Below, piece by piece: positions 6,533 to 7,499 of a stretch of 7,499 nucleotides of DNA. The stretch comes from Lentisphaerota bacterium (GTDB lineage: Bacteria; Verrucomicrobiota; Kiritimatiellia; RFP12; UBA1067): assembly GCA_015061765.1 (NCBI GenBank), contig SUVZ01000179.1, positions 1 through 7,499 on the forward strand, given 5' to 3'. How positions within the stretch are numbered: position 1 is the stretch's first letter; each line of letters begins with the position of its first letter. The translations under genes were made by a program, and so were the position numbers. The notes below the pieces were generated by a model. The model was given only the letters and a program-made list of their open reading frames with translations. It made no database searches and was not told where the DNA came from.

Positions 6533-7499
6533 TGAAAGTTGAACTGATCTGCGTTTGCGTGTCGTCGCTGCTTTTCGCCGCTTTTTCGACACTTCATGCG
6601 GCTGATGAAATCAAATGGAACGGGAAAAGCGGGAAATGGTCGGACGGCAGTATTTGGGAAGGAGGTGCTTCTCCCTCAAAAGACCAGACGGCAGCATTCA
6701 GAAATGGACTTAAGGGCACCATTGAAATGGATGGCGATTTTCAGGTGTACCGTGTTTTGGTAAAACAAAGCGATGAAAGCTCCTATGAATATCCTGTCAC
6801 GTTTACCGGTTTGGGTTCTCTTGTCGCCACTAATGAGGATTTCATCATAAATGGGAAAAGACGTCTGGTGTTGAATGGTCCAACGTTGATTTGCGGTGAG
6901 ATGAGAATCGCCAATGCTCTGGAGATTAAAGGCGGATCTGTAGTCTGTCGAAAATTAATGCCCTGGACTGCATCCGCTGTCATTTCCGTGACAGACGGGC
7001 AGATTGCAGCCGATGAATTGGGCGCAAGCACAAGCGTCGCTGGGGCACTGTTGGCAGCCACCAATTCCATCCTTAAGTTCGGTTCTGTGACCAAGGCGCA
7101 TAATTATGAATTGTCTGGAGGCTCTTTCGCCGTTACAAATGGGGGATTGACGATAGCGTCGGGAGTTACGGAAGCTCATTTCGATGTGGCTGAGTTTGCT
7201 CTTGCAGGTAACCTCGAAGCGACGGAAGAAGGTGTGAAGGTCGTCTTTGACCGGGCTGTGTCCATAGGTGCGTACGGTGATTGGACTACTGGCGGAAATA
7301 TCGCAGAAATGCGTTTTGCCGAATCGCCGGTTTTCTGCACCACCGACGCCGCCGACAACGAAACAGGCCGTACCGTCACAATTAAGAACATCAGCTTGCA
7401 GTCGAAATACGATTCCATTGTGGTTTCCGGCTGCGGCACACTTGCGATTTCACAGAAGGACAATCCGTTCCGGTTGGAATCGCTGCTTCTGAATGAAGG
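6532..7499 (+). CDS. Secreted beta-helix/autotransporter-passenger-like surface protein (3' truncated)
   Basis: An ATG overlaps the upstream TAA by one base, and the frame stays open to the right edge (322 complete codons). Residues 1-24 form a Sec signal peptide with hydrophobic core LICVCVSSLLFAAF and probable cleavage after LHAA. The mature start has the tryptophan pattern W29, GKW (W36), IW (W42), then GGASPS and TAAF. This is the W-x-x-G-x-W-x-x-x-x-x-W-x-x-G-x-x-P arrangement that opens many autotransporter-associated beta-strand-repeat proteins. The rest is a run of short beta segments rich in Gly, Ser, Thr, Val and Asn, with recurring turns such as LSGGSFAVTNGGLTI, as expected for a right-handed beta-helix passenger. 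No catalytic motif is visible. These proteins are usually long, so a membrane-anchoring or sorting C-terminus would lie outside the window. Its exact role (adhesin, glycan binding or display of the neighbouring enzymes) is unknown. Confidence 0.75.
   Translation, partial: MKVELICVCVSSLLFAAFSTLHAADEIKWNGKSGKWSDGSIWEGGASPSKDQTAAFRNGLKGTIEMDGDFQVYRVLVKQSDESSYEYPVTFTGLGSLVATNEDFIINGKRRLVLNGPTLICGEMRIANALEIKGGSVVCRKLMPWTASAVISVTDGQIAADELGASTSVAGALLAATNSILKFGSVTKAHNYELSGGSFAVTNGGLTIASGVTEAHFDVAEFALAGNLEATEEGVKVVFDRAVSIGAYGDWTTGGNIAEMRFAESPVFCTTDAADNETGRTVTIKNISLQSKYDSIVVSGCGTLAISQKDNPFRLESLLLNE

Noticed and set aside
5846..6592. Minus-strand open frame of 248 codons
   Set aside because: It is antisense to the TIM-barrel domain and to the start of the passenger-like gene. 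No recognisable family features were seen.

Overview
The window looks like part of a bacterial operon for degrading a complex glycan. Five genes all lie on the + strand, and the gaps between them are only 36, 26 and 18 nt, followed by a 1-nt overlap. Four of the five products appear to be exported. The GC-rich coding, the Tat-exported phosphoesterase, the large secreted glycosidase-like proteins and the beta-strand-repeat surface protein suggest a Gram-negative polysaccharide degrader. A member of the Planctomycetota-Verrucomicrobiota-Lentisphaerota/Kiritimatiellota group fits best. That assignment is an inference from style and family content, not from a marker gene.

Layout: (1) 1-896 is the 3' part of an enolase-superfamily sugar-acid dehydratase (galactonate-dehydratase-like), probably cytoplasmic. 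(2) 886-930 is a purine-rich imperfect heptamer repeat that spans the stop codon and the short gap. (3) 933-2405 is a Tat-signal calcineurin-like metallophosphoesterase with a C-terminal beta domain. (4) 2432-4609 is an exported six-hairpin (alpha/alpha toroid) glycosidase-like protein. (5) 4628-6532 has a carbohydrate-binding-like module, an Ig-like domain and a TIM-barrel glycosidase-like domain. (6) 6532-7499 is the 5' end of a secreted beta-helix/autotransporter-passenger-like surface protein that runs off the window.

A working model, which is inference: the exported hydrolases and the phosphoesterase trim a decorated glycan outside the cytoplasm, the passenger-like protein binds or displays at the surface, and a released sugar acid is dehydrated in the cytoplasm by the first gene product. 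No transporter, regulator, promoter or terminator is visible here, so the operon probably starts upstream and continues downstream. No tRNA, rRNA, CRISPR array, insertion sequence or attachment site was seen. No gap between genes exceeds 40 bases.
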